A stretch of DNA of 64,000 nucleotides from Megalopta genalis (GCF_051020955.1 NW_027476093.1:3038501-3102500), one strand, 5' to 3'; positions 37,192-50,852 are shown, counted from the stretch's first letter. Notes: generated from the letters alone by a model not told the origin. A program made the numbers and translations.

Positions 37192-39861
37192 TCAGATCTC
37201 GTTTACGTGTTGGTGGATGTTGTACGCTCTGCCACCTCGCCTGGACTCTTTCGGAACCACGGCTAGGCGATCGGAGACGACGTCTTGGACATTCCTATCG
37301 CCGGAACTCTTTTCGGCGAGCAGCTCGGAGGGTTTCGAATAAACGAACGTCGTCTCGGCTCCGATCGATCGACCGATCGTCGCCGATCCTTTCAGCACGT
37401 TGTCTTGGGCGCTGAGCAACTGTTTGAACCGCTCGTCGTTCTTCTTCTCCTGGTCCCAATTGGTGCGAGCGGATCTGGATGTGGTGGGCGCGTCGGCGCG
37501 CTGCTGGCTGGCCGCTTGGTCGACGTTCTTGCCGGTCAGGTTCAACTTTGGGTTCAAGTTCAGACCTAGCCATTGCGAGAACAGAGCTATACCTTGTTCG
37601 GCGCTGGCCGTCACCGCTGCTATAAACTCCTCCGTGTTCAGAGAGTCTTCCTCTTCTCCGTTTTCAACCGGCTCCGTGGTCACCGTGATGCTGCGAGAGA
37701 AATTGAATCGATCAAAGCGTCCATTTCACGATTTCTAACGTAGAATTTGCGAACGGTGTAGACAGTAGTGATCCGTTAAAATCTTTACGATGAAATTTTC
37801 TTTTCCATATTTTTGAACTCGACTACCTACTTGAATCCCGTATAACAGGATTAAATTTAAATGCTTCTGTAACACGATTTCGCTTCAACATGGTTCGGGA
37901 ATTAGATAAATCTCTGTACAACGTTTATCGTTTTTAGACTCTCGTAGTTCGAAGGGTAAAGCGTACGTTTAGAATTTCGTGCTAAAGTAAACAAAAAAAA
38001 AAGAAAAAACAAAAAGCGACGAACGATGTAAGAACGGTGTTGCTATAAATGGAAGGAGAGGAACATTTGTCCGTGATCGCGGTGTTAGGTATGAAATCGA
38101 ATACGGATTACGCACGGATCGCGTAACGTTTTCAAGTTCGTACTCACGCAGAGACTTCGATTTGTCGCACCACTCGATTGAAATTGAAGCATCCCATGTG
38201 GTAGGTGGCTTGCGGTGTGCCCAACAATGCGGGTTCGATCACCAGACACCCGTCGTAACCAGCGTCGGCTTGTTTTATCGACGTGAATTTCGCGCATATT
38301 TGCGCCAGGTCCGATAGCAAGTTCATACATGTCGGTTTGTTGGCTGCATCGGCTGCGAACCATTCGAATCGGTCGCTTTAGCAAAGTTTGCTTCGACGAA
38401 TTGAATTTAGCAGCGCGATACGTGGATCGGATCGGACCGTGTCGTACCGTTCGCTTACAGTTTCCACGTCCGATGTAGCGAGGATTAATTTAACCTATTT
38501 TACATTTAGAAATGTTGCCGTAGTTCGTTTAACGTCAACTTTGAACGCTAGAACTTGGAAACAGTCGAAGAAATTGTTGTATCGTATCGTATCGTATCGT
38601 AGCATAGTATTTAAACAAACCATTCGATCGTTTTCGATAAGTACACCGCGGATTTGATGCGTTTACGACAAATGCGAGTAAGCACGTTACAAAACGGTAA
38701 ATCCAGATGCTGCGAACAACGCCGAGACAGATTATTTTGAACTTATCGAGAACGTTAAGAATGGAAATAGATTCTTACTCGATTCCTGTTCGTTGCATCG
38801 GGAATAGAGATATTTTTTATTTCGCACGATCGATTTAAACGATCCAGACTCTACCGACAAGTACCGATACCTTTACGATGCAAATAAAAGAACAACACTC
38901 GGGAATCATCGTTCCGACAAGTTTGGCAGTTCCGGTTTCTTCGTCGAGGTTAGCACGAAAGAGAAGGGTGCGTTAGGGAAACGAAACATCGACCGTCCCT
39001 CACCGATCTTAATGGTGGCATTGTGCACAGGATTGTCGCCGTAGCTCAAGTTCAAGGAAACGTTCTGCTCCTTCTGCTTGACGTTGATGCAGGCAGGCCC
39101 GCCCAGGTCGATCGTCGCCGTCAGGTTCAGGTCGACGCAGCAGAGACAATTGGAGGTCTGGCAGAGGCATTGGGACTCCGCCGTGGTGGATCTTCCAACA
39201 GCGTCTGGCAGGTCCCACGAGAGCAGCGTTTCTGTCCAGGGAACGAGACACAACGGATTCTCGAGAGAAACTTATAAAGAGAAATTGGAACGAAACGAAA
39301 GTCGTCGATCGAAAGTCAATGAAAAAAATCGTTGTGCTTTCCATCGATCGCGTCGTCGACGTTTTCCAAGTTTTCTCCCCTGACACCGTTTTCTCAAATT
39401 CGCGATAACCATGGACGCGACGCGGCGCGAAGTGTGTCAAGCTCGTCGATCCGCGTCACGAAGACTCCGCGTACTTTCTCGCCTTACCAGGACGTTGACG
39501 CGATCGACGTCTCCGAATTCGAGCCACGAAGCGCGCGATAAATTCGAAATAAAACCTGGCAATTAATCGATAAATCTGCCGGGTATATCGCGGCAGAAAC
39601 GGCGATCGACGAGAATCGTAATACCGTCCGCGAAAGATCGCAGGATCGGCATACTGGGAACGCGTTCGTTTACCCGGAAGAGTCTCGTCTCGACACCGGA
39701 CGCAACCGACGGCAACCGGCCATCGAAGACCGAAAATCACACGAAACGTTTACACGGGTTGCGCAACTGGTCTGCTCACCGAGAAATCCAGCCGAAGACA
39801 CCGTGACGACAGCGGTGGTCAGCAGCAGCAGCAACACCGAGATCGCGAACCTCGCAGCCAT
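37192..39861 (-). CDS. Secreted Cys-rich protein, DUF4773-like, cluster member A
   Basis: Minus-strand exons 39861-39780, 39231-39004, 38343-38148 and 37690-37192 give 334 aa; phases 1, 1 and 2 all agree. A signal peptide (MAARFAISVLLLLL.., about 1-24) is followed by C-x-C-x4-C-x-C-C at 49-59 and ACINV, then a second Cys block (PTCMNLLSDLAQICAKF, CLVIEP, MGCFNF), as in the insect DUF4773 family. The ~165-residue tail is polar with an amphipathic segment (EFIAAVTASAEQG), is acidic at its start, and lacks the poly-Asp of its neighbours. The acceptor of exon 3 could also be 9 bp upstream (38352), still in frame. It is the only cluster member on this strand, head-to-head with member B 5 kb away. 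Introns 37691-38147, 38344-39003 and 39232-39779 hold no other gene. It should be extracellular; its function is unknown. Confidence 0.82.
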
Positions 39862-40369
39862 CGCGTCTATCCTCCTGGGATCGCTTCGACGCGGTGATTC
39901 CTCCGGCGTGATTAATTATTCGGGGACGTGTGTCGGGGTCCTCGCGGCGGCCGATTCGACGAAACGCGGTGCGCAGATGTCGCCGCGACAGAACTGTCAA
40001 AAGGATACACGCGTTCCTGAGGCTGGAGATCCTGCCCAGCAAGGAAGAAGCTTAAATCTGGACACAAAGACGGGCGCGGGTCTCGGATCGGCGATCGGTC
40101 GGCGGTCGGCACGAAAACTGGCGACAGGATTGGCCACCGCGACGCCGAGGTGCCACGCCATTGGCCGAGGTGCGGAGGTAACAACGGGCAAGGAACCTCA
40201 TCTGGGTGACCGGGTGACCTCCTTCGGCAACCTGGTACCAAGAGAGGACTTACGCCACCGTCCCATCCGTGGTCTCGGGCCAAGACTGAAAAAAAAGAGC
40301 CCGAGTTCTTTTTCGGTACGAACGACGGCTACCGTTTACGGCCCGCCGCGGGAAAAGCATTTTCTTTTT

Positions 40370-40402
40370 CTCGATTTCCTCGATTTCCTCGATTTCCTCG
40401 AC
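40370..40402. repeat. TCGATTTCC 9-bp tandem repeat
   Basis: About three and a half copies of TCGATTTCC in tandem. Confidence 0.8.
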
Positions 40403-43400
40403 GATTTTCATCATCGGCCGCAACCGATCCCGCGCGTTTCTCGTTATCGGCGGCGAATATTCGGGACGAGTAAAAGTGAAAATTTCTGTACGCGTGCCCG
40501 GCGAGGCCGGTGTTTCGAAAAACGGTACGCGCGAGGGAACTCGCCGATGTCGGACTCGCGTCGCGTCGGCCAGGTTCTTCTTTTTTGGCGCTATCGGCGT
40601 CCGTGCCGCGCGCGGAACGTCGCTTCGCTTTTATGGCGCGTAATAACAGTAATATTCGCGCCGGAAATCGATGCTCGGCAACGATTAGATACCGCCCCGA
40701 TAGTATGAAACTGTTTCCTCGTTTCCACCGTCCTCCTCCCCCAACCCTCCAGCCGACAATTATATTTTCATCGCGTTATCCGACCGAGCGTGCGTTCAAA
40801 TAGTACCTTCGCTTTTTTCCAGGTCGATCTTGACACGGTGGGGACGGTCCAACGAAAGGGGAAGGAGCGTGCGCTGGCTTGGACGAAGAAAATCGGTTAT
40901 GGTTACGCTCGGACACTTCGGAGTTCCAATTATTTCGACGCGATCGGTATCGTCGTCGCGACGACGATAAACAAACAACGATAAACAACTTCTCGACACA
41001 TTATTTCTATGGGGGCGAGGGATGCGTAAAACGCGGACGATCGATTCGACGAAAATAATTCCATCGAACACTAAAGAATAAGAAGCTCGTCTCGTTGGAA
41101 AACGATCTCGTTTTTCCGTATCTGGAACAGCAAACGATTATTTGCCGTTTCGTAAATAAAGAAGGCGCGTTGAAATAGTAATTTTGAAAGAGAAACGATT
41201 CGTTTACTTCGGTAAAAACGCGTTTCCCTTAATCTTGACCCGCTTCTTCGTTATTTACCCAGGTCCCCGGTTATATTGGTGGTTTTAGATTCCCGAAGAC
41301 ACCGTGTTGCCGGCAAATACGTAGAAAAATTGGTAGAACCGAGAGACAATAGTTATTCCAAGTAATTCGGCCCTTCGACGTTCGTGTTCCATCGTAGAAT
41401 CGCCGTGCCGACGAACGAGCGTTGACCAAGGCAAACCACTCCTGACCACTACTTTCATCGACCCACTAACCGGAGAAAGACCCCTCCTCGATTACCAAAA
41501 CACCGTTTCGCTCGGAAATGCAAAGATCTTTATCTCGCACGCGCGCGCGCGCGCTTGTCGCGCGGATTAGTCGCCAGTCGATCGTTTTATCAACGACGCG
41601 TCAAATAATCTTACGGAAGATCTTCCGCGATGGCGGATCGAGCAACTCGAATTATTTTTAGATGGCAAACGAACCAGTCCACCGTTGGTACCGAACCGCT
41701 GTAACGATGATTGAAAAATTGTTTGAAAAAATTTCGATTCGTTAGTATATATTATATTCGTTAAATAATGCTTTTCATCCGAGCGAGCAACGAAAGAAAG
41801 CTCGCAGTTTTCCACGACTTTCGACGAAAAGCTGTCTGAGAAATCGAGAGATTTCGATATCTTTCGGTCTCCGCCAATTCGGTCGACCAATTATCGATAC
41901 ACGTATAATATTTGGCAAATTGCAACGTTCGACAGAATTTTGGGAAAAAGGGAGCACCGCGCGACGACGTGTCCAAGCGTCGAGAACCCGGTTCGATCGC
42001 TGTACATGTACGGAACAAAAGCGACGATCAGTGTAAAAGTCGGTGAAACGTCTCGGCGTTAATTGTAACATGTAAAAGCGAACTGCGCGTTCGATGAATA
42101 AAGAATTTCCGTCTCGTTCATTACGGATGCACCGCGCATACGGATGGACACCTTTCTTTCGTTATAATTTATAGCGGTAGAAATTGCGCGCGCGCGGTTC
42201 AAAGTGGGGACCTGGTGATTAGGACTCACGGCTATCGGGGTTTGTGTGCTGGGACGTGTGCAACACTCGTGTACACGAATCTACGCTATTGTTCGCAATT
42301 AAAGATACATCGACGAAACGAGGAACAGCGGTATACGACGGTGTACGGGCACGACGAGTATGCTTCGATCAACTTTTACCCATACCCGATATCAAAATGT
42401 TGCCTGCTCGGAGGAAACGGGGTTCGAGTTGCGTGTAACGCGCGTTTTCTCTAATGTTCGAACAACTGCTAGGGAGATCCGTAGCAATTATACCGTATCG
42501 TTGTACGACGGTTTATCGCGTCGATATATATATATTATTAATATTATTGGTTTTCGCGTATCAAAATCTTCGTCTTCGGTCGAAAGGCTGCAACGCGTCG
42601 TTTAGCGAAAAAAAAGAAAAAATGATGCGACAATTTTATACTATTAATTATAATATTACATGTTTCGGATAACGACGTCGAAGTTTCTACCTCGTCGAAC
42701 GAGAACGATCGCAAACTCGCGAGCGGTAGCATAAGTGGTACGAATAGAAAATCGGTCCATCGAAACTTCTAGCTGAACGCGAACGTCGAGTTAACAGGAA
42801 CCTCGAGTACGCGCGCTTTTTGCCGCGTCCATGCTTTATCCTCTCATCATGGTTGGTCGATAATTCAGCTTCGTTCGTCTCGTCCGACAACGGACTCCTT
42901 TGCTTCTAAACCACAGAAGTCGCGTCGCGCGAACGTGTGTAATCTATGTGGCAAAATAACGAATACTCCTTTCGTCGCAGCCCGAAATCTCGATGTCTCG
43001 AATCGCGCGAGTCGTATACGCGACGTTCGAGAGAAAATCGTTCATCGGGGGCCATTGCCGAGACATTCGGCACCGGTTGATCCGGACGTGAACCGCGACA
43101 CGTACCGCCACACCGGTTCGCGTCGAGGCAACGAAAACTTCCTCTCGGTACTTTCGTCATCGAAACGACGACGTTCCGCGTTCGGAGTCTGGATCACCTC
43201 CGCTGGTGGGGAATCGTCGTCTCATTTACGTAGAGTGCATTAGAATGCTTAATAATCGGAACGTCGAGCGAGGTAGGTGGTGGTGGCTTGACCGACTTTT
43301 AAAGAAACCTTTGGGGGGAGTTGGGCGGCAACTTCAGTTAGACATTGGCCTCCGTAAGACGAAGAGTCGGAAAAAAGAGCGGAAGGGTGCGACGAGGAGA

Positions 43401-43981
43401 GACGTTTTTTTTCGAAGGATCGATCGGCTTCTATCATTTTTACCTTGGATTTCGTACGTCGACGCACAGGTGAGCCTACGTCGTTGCTCTCTGACACCTC
43501 GACAGTCTCCTCTTCTCTTCGCGGACACTTTCGTTCGAATCGATCGCGCGATCTTTTCATCGGTTCCCGGGTATCTCGAACTCAAAGTTACTTTCGAATC
43601 GAATCGCTCGAATTAAAACACTTTCCCGTTCATCCAGCGATCTTTCGTCGGCAGCTCTCTAGATCCCGTAGTCCAGGTTTTTCTCGTCGATGCTACCGGC
43701 GCAACCATAGATCGAACAAACGTACCGTGGCGTACCGTTCCCCGTTCCAACCTCGTAATCACGAGCACGATGACAATAGGAAGCATGTGCGTCCGCAAAC
43801 GTGCTGCCTTATTCGAGTCACCAAAGTACCAGCTGAACGGTGCGCAACTCGTCTTTGACCGTGACCGGGATTTAGGTCAACCGGTCGCCGACTGAGAAGA
43901 GCTTCTAGACCTTGTGCGAGCCGGTGTGAATTCTCAGCTCGAAACCCGAGGTTACTGTAGAGATCGTTTCTCCCGCGTGTT

Positions 43982-44025
43982 TCTCTCTCTCTCTCTCTCT
44001 CACTTTTTTCTTTCTCTCTCTCTCT
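43982..44025. repeat. Interrupted (CT)n microsatellite
   Basis: Two CT runs separated by CACTTTTTTCTTT. Confidence 0.85.
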
Positions 44026-44823
44026 GCTCGAAACGATTGCTCTCCACGCGAACAGGTAACCGTGTCTCACCCTTCGCGATACGTTATCGTTAACGAGCGT
44101 AACACGTGATCGTATTGTTCACACCGTTTCGCTGCATCCGGTAGTACCGTGTGACACGCTTCGCGGTTCCGTTAGTTTTCCTGTCGAGCAATTCGCGAGT
44201 ATCTCGGGTTCCTCTTCCTCGAACAACCGCTTCGGACCCGAATGAAATCTTGCGAAAACTTCGAGGTTGCGTCTCGCGAGGCGAGTTGACGAAGAAACGT
44301 ATGAAAAGATTCGTCTCGAAGATGTACGCAAAGCTTCTATAACACCGCCGCTTTTCTCGGTCAAACGTTTCTTAAGTACTCGCGATATCCGAATTAGCAA
44401 GAAGACGGGAACATTTGGACGATAGAGTAATCGCCTGGTTGCGCGTAGGCAGTACTCTTCGTCCCTAATAATATTTACTTTTCTCGAATAGATATTACAT
44501 ACATGTTCGATTTCCTGTCGGAGCTCGGTCAGAATCGGCGAGCACGTCTCGTCGAGGCTGCGCGTAGTTCGTACCAGACAACTGGTATGGACGCTGCTCC
44601 GGCATCGTACAGAATATCGATGCGTCCCGATGCAACGTCGTTTCTTCGAGCCGCACCGAAATCGCGAAATAAAGAAAACCGTGAAACGTTGATAGCACAA
44701 TCGCTCCACGTTGGCTAGCTTGCCATCGGAGCGATGGACGCGCGTGTCCTCGCATACGGAACAGTCACGGGAGACGTTCATCGCTCATTCTTAATCCTTA
44801 CGTTGCAGAGGGAAGAAAACGAG

Positions 44824-47800
44824 ATGCGGCTGTCGGTGGTTTTCGAGCTGTTGCTGATCCTGCTGTTGATCGCGTTCGCCGCCTACGGCAGAGTTATCGG
44901 TAATACGACTTTTCATACTTGTTTTGATCGATTTCTCCGCTGAAAGGGAAGCAAAGGTAATAATTATATTAGCGTATCGGAACTCACCGCGGATGACATA
45001 CCGTATAGGATGTAGAAGGTTTCTTCGCGCTTCGTGGCTCAAAGCGTCGATTATCCGTGCAACGTGCGATCGACTTTCATATTTTCTTACGTAAAAGAAT
45101 GTAAACGTACGTTGCTTAGATTTATAAATAAAATATATTAGAAATACGATACCGAGAGATTTTTTATTTTTTATTTTTATAGATCGTAATCGAACCGAGC
45201 AGCGAGCCATCGCGAACGGTGGTTCGAAACAGAGCAACGTTGGTATATCGACGCTGTCGTTGAAACAAGCGACCGATAACGTCAACAGATATTGCACTTG
45301 CAACGAGAACATATGCAACTGTTGCCGGGACTTCCATATACCGTTGGTGCAGTTGCAGGGACCAGGTAAAATTGTTCCGTGATTCGATCGAAGGTATTAG
45401 AATCATGGTTCACGACGCGCCAATGCTTGCTTTCCGAACTGTGCTCACCGAGCAACTAATTGCACGAAATGGATTCTTCGATTTTAGGATGCGCGTCCTT
45501 GCAGTATCTCCAAGGGGACAATTTGGCGGTGCAGCTTAGCTTCGGTGACAACATTTTGACCAGCACCATCGTAAATGGTAAATATATATATATATATATT
45601 TTCAAGTTTCCTCTATCGCGATAGACCGCGAATCTTTGCGCGATATATCATTTTTCTTCGTTGATTTCAACGAAAACGAAGACGGTCAGAGTAGAATTTT
45701 CGTTAATTATCTTAATAATCTTAGCGCGTCGAAAATAATGCACAAGTATTTTTCAATTGTTTCTTTTTAAATGAAATCTCTCCGCTGTTTGAAATTTCAC
45801 CTACTCGTTCGATCTAATTTAATCTGAAAATCTACGGTCTGGTAATCAACGTTCATTTAGTTCATCCTTTAATATACAACTGTTTTAGTTGAAATCGATC
45901 CATCGATCGTTTACCTCGTATCAACGAGCCGAAATCGTGACGAAGATTTCAAACAGAATTCATGGAATACGCATACGTTATTCGTTTCTTTCGATCTAGA
46001 ATTCTCTTATCGATATGTTTTACCATCGGAGAAAATACAGCGACGCGCGATATACGCGTATATTTATCGTACATCGATTTTGTTTTTCCTATAGGAAATT
46101 ACGAACGACAAAGTTCTAATCGCTGTAGCTGTAAAATAAATCATAAAACATGAGAAAGAATTACTGGTCGCGTTCGCTCGCACTAAACTAAAAAATTAGG
46201 AAACATCGACGTCTCTCGCAGCTTCGAAATATCGAGAATTCCTTCCAGATCCTTTCTCGTTACATATCGAGAACCGTTCTCCGCGTGTCGATAAAAAGAA
46301 CCGATTGCCCGAAAATAGCCTTAACCGTTAAGCGGTTCTTCCGACTGCCCCTCCAGATTCGAGAAACACATTTCGACTTTCACCGATCCTTCGCGCGCAA
46401 AGGCGAACAGCCTATTTTTTTTTACCGGTCGGTGGTCCGCGCGGTCTCGAAAAAATAAATTTCTTCTCGACGTATAAGCACCGGGCGTGTTCGGTGTCAC
46501 CGCGTCGCGTCGGAACAAAGTTATTCGTAACGCATAGGTGTCGTCGTCCGGCCGTTACGGATGGAACGCGCGCGCCAAGGTGAAAGTTTCGCATACATTA
46601 ATAAACGATCCCACGAAGGAATGCGTTTTCTAAAAAGGTTAGATTCGAGCAATTAACAACGGCGCCGGCCTAATTTACAGGTAAGAGCCCGAGACCCGTG
46701 TGCGTCCCGTTACCTGGAGGATTCACGAAATTCTGCGGCAGGATCTACTCGATCCAACGCGAAGCCAAGAACCACTTCAAGGCGTGCCTCGGGTTGGAGC
46801 TGCAGTCGTCGACGGAACTGGAAGCTAGTCTACGAGTCAGCTGTTTCAGGTAATCGATCGCATTTTTACGGAATTGAGAGAAAAACGAGACAGAGACGCG
46901 TTTGTTCGCGAATAGTTTTACACAAATCCGACAAAGGTATTGTGAATCGAACCGAACCTTGGCCATTTATAAATGGCCCTGCGAAACCTTTTTTTTCAAC
47001 GTATCTCAACGTTCGGACAAGTTCGTTCAACGACGAATGAAAGAAGGAGGAGGCAAGATTTATCGTAGCAACCGTTTTTCTAATCTTGTTACTTGTCGAG
47101 AATCGAATCTCGTTAAGACGAGCGAAACGAATTATAAAATTACTATAAATTAACTAAACTCTAACTCGTCTTAACGATCGATTTGACCAGTAAACGATAC
47201 GGTTGTTGAAAAACGATAACGCTTCTTTTTTCGCTGAACGAGCAGAAAGGGGCCTTGCACCGATACGATCGCAATCTACTCGTTTCCGAAGAATGCGAAT
47301 CCGAATACTCGACTAGAAACACGGCGATTTTAGATTATTAGCCTCGAACTAGCAGAGACAGAGAATATACCGTTAAAAAGTGGTGGAACTAAAATATTTC
47401 ATCGAAATTATAGATTTGGTCCCGATGGCCTGAAACTGCGCCCGGCAGAGCCGCTGCCGGTGGTGGAAACAGAAACGCCGGACGAAGATGACGACGACGA
47501 CTTCTTCGGCCTGGGTTCCGACGAGGACGACGACGACGACGACGACGAAGACAACGATGCCGGTGACCCTGCGGAGGTTTCTCCGCTGACCAATTCTGTA
47601 CCGAATTCGTCGGCCGAGGACGAAGACGACGAGGACGACGACGATGTTCTTGGATTCGGAGCTTTGCTGGACATCATCACCGGCGACGATGAAACTACAA
47701 CGAAGAAGCCGAAGGTCACCACAGCCGCGCCTCTCCTTCAATTCACGATCCCGCTTCTGACAAAGCCTACACTCGCGGCACCCTCGGGCACTGACCAAGC

Positions 47801-48518
47801 GCCAACCGCTGGGGATAGCGCAGGAGACAGCAGCGAGGACAACCTGTACATACCGGTCCAGAATGTTGAGGTGCAGGACACTGTCGCAGAGGACTCGGGC
47901 GAGTTCAGCGTTACCGAACCGGTGAACCTGTCCGAAGAGATTGTCACAGAGCCGTCGAACAAAGTGGTAGCGTACACGAAGCCCGGAAAATTTCCGTCGA
48001 AGAAGGCGACGGTGGTACCGGAAGCGAACAAAAAGCCTAGTCTCGCTAGCACCAGTATCAACGCGATCGAGAACGAGACCGACAAGAAGAAGAAAAAGAA
48101 ACCGTTGAAAGGTGGCGACGACGACGACGACGACGATATCTTGGACGACGACGATGACGACGACGACGAAGAAGAAGAACTCTTGGGTGCTGACGACGAT
48201 GAGAAAGATAGCGAGGAGGAAGACGACGACGAAGACGAGAAAGGGGAAGGATCCGAGCAAGAGTACGGAGAAGACGAAGACGAGAAAGCCGAGGACCTGG
48301 AGGATCTAGACGATGACGACGACGACGAGGAGGCGGAGGACGCTGTGATCAGTGCGCTCGTTTACGATGACAAGGAAGACGCGAAGAAAAGGAAGGTGAA
48401 GAAGTCTCACGAGTCCTCCGAAGCAGACGACGACGACTACGAGCTTGGTCTCAGCGGACTTTTGGCGAGGAGTAGGCACTCGAGAAGCGGCCGGCAGAGC
48501 AACGTCGTGAGGCTTTGA
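44824..48518 (+). CDS. Secreted DUF4773-like protein with a giant acidic tail, cluster member B
   Basis: Exons 44824-44899, 45183-45365, 45488-45577, 46681-46849 and 47414-48518 give 540 aa. A signal peptide (MRLSVVFELLLILLLIAFAA) occupies the first exon. The core has C-x-C-x4-C-x-C-C at residues 63-73, then GKSPRPVCVPLPGGF, FCGRIY, ACLGLEL and VSCFR. From about residue 174 a 367-residue tail begins: long runs of Asp/Glu encoded by GAC/GAT/GAG repeats, interrupted by FFGLGSDED, GFGALLDIITG and a Thr/Pro/Lys-rich segment. A basic end (RSRHSRSGRQ) closes the protein. Such a tail could bind calcium or basic matrix proteins; that is inference. The Thr/Ser stretches could be O-glycosylated. Intron 45578-46680 (1.1 kb) and intron 46850-47413 hold no other gene. 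The poly(A) signal is at 48923. Confidence 0.85.
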
Positions 48519-49420
48519 ATTCACAAATGTCGTGCCAGTAATTCGATAATTCAACATCCAATCGATCGGGCGATTCGACAGGATTCTCGTCATGGAGGAA
48601 CTTTGTCGAGCAAACGGGTCGCACCGTTGGCTAGGTTAAGAAATATTCGAGACTGATGAATTCTTTCTTTGTTCTTTTTCCTTTGTTTTTCTTTTTTTTT
48701 TGGTAAATGAGATTCCCGACAAGTACGGAGAGAACGTTGAAAAGATCGTTACAAAGACGGGAATCGAACACGAACACGATCAGACGGTTGCGAACATCGT
48801 CCACAACTCTAGCCATATCGAATCGATCGTTTAGTATGCGTATTTTATTATTTAAGACATGCACGTATTTTTTTATATGTACTTATTTAATTAATTTATT
48901 GAAACTCCAATTAAACGAATTTAATAAAAGTGTATAGTTTTACATAGTTTATCATTTCGCTCTTGTAATTATAATTATTTCCATAATAGAGAGAAGAAGA
49001 CCGTGCTCGAAGAAGATAAATTCAAATTAAAGTAGCTCCTATTAAATATGGAAAATTTCGAAGAAAGTATAGTATGTATACTATTCGATGAAACGATTAG
49101 CGCCAACTGGTGCAAATACGAATCGGTTGTACGATCCGCGCGTTATTTACTGTAATTTGTTATTCGTTTAACCGGTCACGGCACAACCGCGGAGCATATT
49201 ACAAAGAGCGTGCTTACAGAAAAGACATCGGTAACGATATAGAAACATTGTTTACACTTTCGCGCACGGTCCCTTCGATCCTTCCAGACTTGCTTTCTAT
49301 CGAAAGTTTATGCATAATTAATGAAGTTGGGGACACACTTGGCAAGGAGGTTGCGGCTCGGCCAAATTTCAGTCTTCGACCAGAGTCGATCGGCATCGGA
49401 CCTTTCTCTTCGGAGGGATC
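48519..49420. other. Spacer between cluster genes B and C
   Basis: 3' UTR of member B and upstream region of member C; AT-rich near 48860-49100. No further gene is seen. Confidence 0.5.
48923..48928 (+). promoter_or_regulatory. Poly(A) signal of member B
   Basis: Canonical AATAAA about 400 bp after the stop codon in AT-rich sequence. Confidence 0.5.
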
Positions 49421-50852
49421 ATGTGGGCTAAAACGTTGCGCGTTCTCGTATCGTATCTCGTATTGTATCTCGCGACGCGGACCGCTCGCGCCGCTACGTT
49501 GAAAAACAAGAGCTTCGGCCTAGGTAAATATTCGATTTCGTCGAGCCGAAACAACGCGAATCGATCGATCGATCGATCGCATCGGAAGCGTTAAACGGTA
49601 AATGCTTTTCTTTGCCAGATCTTTCCAAATACGCTGCCATTTATTACGATCCGGTCACCGGGGTCGGTCTCGCGCCGGAACTGGAAAATTCTGGCAGAGA
49701 TCCTTCGTCGACCAAGGTCTCGTTCAGAGGTCTGCCCTGTCATTGCGAAAACACGCGATGCACCTGTTGCGCCGGCATTAATTTGACCTCGCTGAATTTC
49801 AATCGTCGAGCATGCACGAAATTCACCTACGAGCCCTCTGCGTTTGCCGTCAACATGGCGTTCACCATGAACGACAGAGAGGTCTACTCCAATACCTTTT
49901 CCGGTAAGTTACTCGCAACTTGGAACATAGTCGTGAACAGGAAACTTTTTCGAATAAACGTCTTCCGTACGTCCTTTGTTACGTTCGAAACGTCCCAACG
50001 AACTGGATCTTCGCGCATTTACGCGCATAACGTTGTAAAACGCGAGTGGACGCGCGTATCGACAAAAATTAATCGCGCGATTATTCTATGTTTTGCGATA
50101 TTCTATGTTACCGCGAGCCAATTTCTAGTCGATGCAAGAAATTTGTCGTTTTTAAAGATGTTCACGAAACGATTCGCGAGACCGAAAATTTGCACGGAGA
50201 TCCACGCGCTAACCAAGTACAAATAATCTTCCGTAGTTTCGATGTTACGAGAAAATCGTATAAGAAAAATGACAACGAAACAAAGAAGAAGGTAACAAGG
50301 GGCGTATTTCGTATACTAACGTATTTCGTTTAGAATTTTAAATAGCACGATTCTTCGATCTTTTAAAAACCATGATTTTTAACCAACGCACGCTTGCTTG
50401 CTTCGTAAAACTACTGAAACTACGAAAATTACTTTACTGTTTAGAATTTTTTAAATTCCGTCCGCATTATTACAGCTAAAAATCCGCCGCCGCTGTGCGC
50501 CCCGGTGCCTTATCTACCTTTCGTGAACTTTTGCATTCGTTTCTTCGATCTGCACACGGAAGGAAGAAACCTACACGCTTGCATCGATTTGGAAACTCGA
50601 ATCGTAGGCTCACCGATCTTGACCTTGCACTTCGATTGCGTGAAAGTGGGTATCGATGGTATCTCTTGGACGCAGATCGGGAACGACACCAGCCAGTCGA
50701 CGCTCGAAATGCACACGATAGTAGATGAATCCGAAGTCTACGACGAGGTGGAGTTCGAACAGCAAGATCTGGAGGTCTACGCGAATTATACCTCGACGTT
50801 GAGTCCCGAAGAGGAAGCTCAGATCGGGCAACTCAAATTGCGATCGACGTAA
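49421..50852 (+). CDS. Secreted DUF4773-like protein, cluster member C (typical form)
   Basis: Exons 49421-49523, 49619-49903 and 50476-50852 give 254 aa; both introns are phase 1. A signal peptide (MWAKTLRVLVSYLVLYLA..) fills exon 1. Exon 2 carries C-x-C-x4-C-x-C-C at residues 75-85, then the N-glycosylation sequon NLTS, ACTKFTYE and the NDREVYSNTFSG end. Exon 3 starts AKNPPPLCAPVPYLPF and continues with FCIRFFDLHTEGRNLHACID and LHFDCVKVG, the most family-like stretch in the cluster. It has a moderately acidic end but no poly-Asp. A GATC repeat lies in the first intron, and intron 49904-50475 holds no gene. Extracellular, function unknown. This copy gives the family call for the others. Confidence 0.87.
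49559..49579. repeat. (GATC)n tetranucleotide run
   Basis: About five GATC units in intron 1 of member C. Confidence 0.85.

Larger units (their letters stand above)
39862..44823. other. 5 kb between divergent cluster genes A and B
   Basis: This holds the presumed promoters of minus-strand member A and plus-strand member B. I see no supported gene; the long open frame opposite member A's first exon (39803-40708) is a shadow. Repeats: TCGATTTCC units at 40370-40402 and CT runs at 43982-44025. A possible 5'-UTR acceptor (ACGTTGCAG) lies just before the member B start codon. Confidence 0.5.

Noticed and set aside
39803..40708. 301-codon plus-strand frame
   Set aside because: It begins antisense to the first exon of member A and has no domain.
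40790..40984. Possible exon after CTTTTTTCCAG
   Set aside because: The acceptor is good, but there is no matching donor, partner exon or protein similarity.
47373..48260. Val-rich 295-codon antisense frame
   Set aside because: It is the complement of the poly-Asp coding region of member B (GAC gives GTC).
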